Shown here: positions 60,961-64,000 of the stretch, in pieces
How the letters are laid out: the number at the start of each line of letters is the position of its first letter
Numbering within the stretch: the first letter of the stretch is position 1
Assembly: GCF_047663525.1 (NCBI RefSeq)
Contig: NC_092611.1
Span: 6,175,001 to 6,239,000, forward strand
Reading direction: 5' to 3'
Source of the DNA: Anas platyrhynchos
Lineage: Eukaryota > Chordata > Aves > Anseriformes > Anatidae
DNA length: 64,000 nucleotides
The notes under the pieces: model-generated
Database searches by the model: none
What the model saw: only the letters and a program-made list of their open reading frames with translations
Told to the model about the DNA's origin: nothing
Translations under genes and position numbers: made by a program

Positions 60961-62960
60961 GTGTGGATCATTCTCAATGGGTCTCTTTCCTGTCTGAGCT
61001 GACAGTTCATGGATGAAAACTGAGCTGAGTTCATCAATGGAAAATGTTTGGTTCAAGTGAAAGGTTGGTAAGTCTTGCAGTGACGGGCCGTCCCTTCATG
61101 GGTGAAAGAACAAGCTGGAAACAAGCACTGTCAGTAAACGTGAAATGTCCCTGTGCTGATGAAAATGCACACGAGCCATGCTCAGGAAGTAGGACTGTCT
61201 GTCTGGGACCTCACAGGCCAGCCTGGGCATTACACGAATTCTCTGAGAGCCATTTTCCTGCGACACAGCTAGCACAGCCCAGCAATGCGTTGAGGACAGG
61301 CTGCAGTGAGGCAGATGATCTCGGGAGCATTTTGTGCACAGAGTGGGCTGGTACACAGCATTACTGTGCTCATCTTACATGAGCAGGGCAAAACTGGCGC
61401 CATTGGATTCCTCATAATTAAATATTCCTCCTTGTGGAGCCTGCTGCCAGCTTGCGGGTCTGTTAGGTAAGATCTGTCTCTCTTTATAATTCTGTGTGCT
61501 CTCCCTTGCATTGGCCCGGAGATGAATTTGGCCTGTCATGTGAACTGACTTCCTGAGGAAGGCTGCTATTGTTATTATTATTATTATTATTATTACTACT
61601 ATTATTATTAAGTGTAATTATTATTTTCCTTTAGAAGACAAGATATAAAAGGCAGCAGCTGGTGAAGGCTGATGTGATCAGGCCATTGAGAAAAGTAGGG
61701 AAGGCAGAGCTGAGGTAACATCACAAGTAATTCCCGATGTACAGAATTCCCAACTTATGGAATGATTCGGGTGTTCTGCCTGCTCTGATGCAGTGCTCAG
61801 GACCAAGAGGACATCCCACAGCCTCTTGGAAAACCCCAGCTCCTGTGAATGGAGTCTTTAACCGTGTATATTTGCCCTCTCCGTGGACAAGTCTTATTTT
61901 GGCCAGACTGTCCCTGGCTGCCCCCACCTGGTATGCGCAGTGCTGACAGGTGTTACAAGGGCAGGAAGCACCAGGCAGGGTAGGGAAGCGTGGGCAGATG
62001 TGAGGTCCCAACAGCAGAGTTGTCTTTGCCTCGTCAGCAATAAGCTTAGTTTGCCACCTGCTTCTTGGCAGGCTTCCCATCCAGTTTTGTCTCCTGTGCC
62101 AGATATTTATATACTTTAGTTAGGATTCACAAGTTAAAGCCAAGCCCTGTTCAAGCTAATAGCTTTGTGCTAGTCCAGGTGTACTGATTACAAAACAATT
62201 ACACTGAAAACAACAACAGGTCCTGCAGAAAATAATTAAACAGAGATAAAATAAAAACTCAGCCTTCTTTTAGAGGGAATCCATCCCTTAACTTACATTT
62301 TCCTTTGAAAAAGCATCAGATCCAGATTTTCTATATTATTTAGTGGATTTAGGCACGTACTGTGTGTACAATAGGAGTTATGGAAGCAATTGTGTATTGA
62401 CAAGGCACCTTTTTATGGCACGTTTTATAAAATCCCATTCTGTTTAGCATGGTATTTACCTGTGCCAAAGCAAACCGCTGTAATAATTGTGTCTCTGTTC
62501 TGTACTACAAAAACCTGGAGCAGCAGATGCAATACTCAATGCATATTTGTTTATTTCAAACTGTCATTTCAATCTGTCTTTTCATTACTGGGTAAAGAGA
62601 ATATGTCACATTGTCTCACAGCGGCAACGTAATACCAATGGATAGCATGTTTTTTTTTGTGTGTTTTGTGTTTGGCCAGGATGCCCAGATGTGTGTATTT
62701 AGGTTGCAAGCGTGTGCACTGAGAGGAATTTTGGTTGTGTTTGTTGACAACGGCAGCAGCATTTGCCCTGGAGGCGTTGAAATGAATCTGTGGCAGCTGC
62801 AAAGCCTGTGCCAAGCTTTGTTCTCCGCTGCTGCAAGAGCCACACCAAAAACCCTGATGTGCTGGGTATGGAGCCTGGGGTATGAGTTTATCAAGCCCAG
62901 GTGTGAGCTGGTCCCAGTGCAAGTTATACTTGTCATCCTGTGCAGATATGGAACACAAAT
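60960..62960. other. Intergenic stretch upstream of POU2AF2
   Basis: No gene supported. It contains a (TTA)n microsatellite at 61568-61611. POU2AF2 (minus) and the HINFP-like gene (plus) are divergent across the 3 kb that separate them. Confidence 0.65.
61568..61611 (+). repeat. (ATT)n microsatellite
   Basis: About fourteen ATT triplets with two ACT interruptions. Likely length-variable. Confidence 0.9.
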
Positions 62961-62961
62961 C

Positions 62962-63352
62962 CTGTGAGGAGCGGCTGAGGGAACTGGGGTTGTTTAGTCT
63001 GGGGAAGAGGAGGCTCAGGGGACGCCTTATTGCTCTCTGCAACTGCCTGTAAGGAAGGTGTGGGGAGCTGGGGGTCAGCCTCACAGGTAGCTAGTGATAG
63101 GACTAGAGGGAGTGGCCACAAGTTGTGCCAGGCGAGGTTTAGGTTGGGATTTAGGAGACATTTCTCCTCAGGACGAGCAGCCAGGCGTTGGGACGGGTTG
63201 CCCAGGGAGGTGGTGGAGTCACCGTCCCTGGGGGTGTTCAAGGAGAGGTTGGACGTGGTGCTTGGGGACATGGCTCAGTGGTGACATTGGTGGTAGGGGA
63301 TAGTTGCACCAGGTGATCTTGGAGGTCTCTTCCAACCCTAATGATTCCATTG
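62962..63352 (+). mobile_element. CR1 LINE, 3' fragment
   Basis: A 5'-truncated CR1 retrotransposon in plus orientation. Recognisable landmarks are 'ctgagggaactggggttgtt', 'ctggggaagaggaggctcag', 'gttgcccagggaggtggtgg', 'ttcaaggagaggttggacg' and the 3' end 'ggaggtctcttccaaccct' followed by 'aatgattcca'. CR1 is the dominant LINE of birds, and this is the best lineage marker in the window. The copy is quite intact, suggesting moderate age. Confidence 0.95.
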
Positions 63353-63639
63353 GGGGCTGAGCTGCGCAATGCCAACCAGCCAGCAAGGTGATGACGGGCG
63401 AACGTCGCACAGGGCCATATCCTGCCCTATCGCCATGTTATAAGGGGTTAGAGATGTGTGCAGGAGGGCAGCCGTGCATAACTTTCTGCCCACGACGGTG
63501 GTGCTGAGGGGCTCCTGGGCCAGCCCTGTGCTGGGGCTGGGGGGCCGCGGCCCTATTGGGGTTTGAGGTTTTTTTTGGGGGGGTGGGGAGGGGGGACAGA
63601 TTTATGCCCGGAACCTTCGTTCTCCACCTCCTCACCCCA

Positions 63640-63802
63640 CCCGCCCCCTTTCCACCGCAGGACGCGCGGGTGCGCGCCCGGCGCTGCGATTGGCCGGCGG
63701 CCGAGCGGCGGGCGGCTCCCATTGGCTGGCGGCCGGGGCGCGGTCCGTTGCTTTCCGGCTCCCCCTTTGTGAGGCAGGGCCGGGGCCGGGGCTGAGGCCG
63801 CC
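63640..63802 (+). promoter_or_regulatory. HINFP: CpG-rich promoter of the HINFP-like gene with paired CCAAT boxes
   Basis: GC-rich sequence with inverted CCAAT boxes (ATTGG) at 63689-63693 and 63721-63725, 32 bases apart, a spacing typical of cooperative NF-Y sites. There is no TATA box. It directly precedes a strong Kozak start, GCCGCCATGG, at 63803. Confidence 0.6.
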
Positions 63803-63953
63803 ATGGCGCCCGTGAGGGAGGCGGTGGAGCTGCGCTGCGAGTGGGCCGCCTGCTCCTTCGCCGCCGCCGCCATGGAGGAGTTCTGCGGCCACGTAGCCCA
63901 GCACCTGAGGCACCACCTGCCCGGGGAGCGGCGCGACGAGCTGGACCCGCTGG
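63803..63953 (+). CDS. HINFP: HINFP-like zinc-finger transcription factor, first coding exon (partial, runs off the window)
   Basis: The translated exon MAPVREAVELRCEWAACSF continues with AAAAMEEFCGHVAQHLRHHL. From memory, human HINFP has [20 protein letters not shown] and then HVTQHLQQHL at this place, so the match includes the first C2H2 finger pair (C-E-W-x-x-C and H-V-x-Q-H). HINFP binds histone H4 promoters and drives histone transcription at S phase. The start is the first ATG, in an ideal Kozak context; a second in-frame ATG at 63872 also has one. The exon ends at GTGAGG after 63953. A duplicated donor 15 bases further on could add five codons in frame. Only about 50 residues are visible, so assignment is good but not final. 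Confidence 0.75.
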
Positions 63954-64000
63954 GTGAGGGCCCGCTGGGTGAGGCCCCAAAATGTCCGTATTTGGGGGTG

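Noticed and set aside
63438-63980. 180-codon minus-strand frame over the HINFP-like promoter
   Set aside because: Antisense shadow of a CpG island, with repeated GPHPAGP-like low-complexity residues.

Overview
This window looks like a bird genome (possibly galliform-like; species not determined), most likely a microchromosome segment equivalent to human 11q23. Three things point there: a CR1 LINE tail near 62.96-63.35 kb, vertebrate intron-exon structure with GT/AG junctions throughout, and protein matches to the POU2AF (OCA) coactivator family. Only a small part of the 64 kb is coding. Most of the open reading frames are noise in introns and GC-rich DNA.

Layout. 1-14.8 kb: no gene recognised; it holds an ancient MIR/CORE-SINE-like relic and upstream sequence of POU2AF1. 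15.03-29.07 kb (+): complete POU2AF1 (OCA-B/BOB.1), five coding exons, 256 aa, with 3' UTR to about 30.9 kb. 32.03-38.63 kb (+): seven exons encoding a complete seven-ankyrin nuclear I-kappa-B of the NFKBID/NFKBIZ type, with 3' UTR to about 40.3 kb and no recognisable first exon of its own. 44.15-49.69 kb (-): complete POU2AF3 (COLCA2/OCA-T2), 239 aa. 52.48-60.73 kb (-): complete POU2AF2 (C11orf53/OCA-T1), 284 aa. 63.80 kb to the end (+): first exon of a HINFP-like zinc-finger gene with a CpG-rich, double-CCAAT promoter.

The main observation is that POU2AF1 and the I-kappa-B gene may be one transcription unit. The last POU2AF1 coding exon contains an in-frame phase-2 splice-donor candidate at 29025/29026. 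It matches the phase of the orphan first ankyrin exon at 32034, and the junction would restore the D-x-D-T-x-L-H signature expected at the first ankyrin repeat of this I-kappa-B class. The product, an OCA peptide followed by seven ankyrin repeats (518 aa), has the architecture of NFKBIZ (I-kappa-B-zeta), which from memory carries an OCA-like peptide ahead of its ankyrin domain. The alternative ends would then be OCA-B (read-through of the donor, local polyadenylation) or an OCA-B/I-kappa-B long form.

The three POU2AF genes share the same five-exon, phase 1-0-1-0 structure, so they are tandem paralogues. By eye I count ten perfect octamers (ATGCAAAT/ATTTGCAT) in the window against about two expected. 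All lie between 18.7 and 61.0 kb. They include two facing octamers just upstream of POU2AF2 and three TTTGCAT units at exact 10-bp spacing at 40.11 kb. This suggests that OCA/POU complexes regulate their own cluster.
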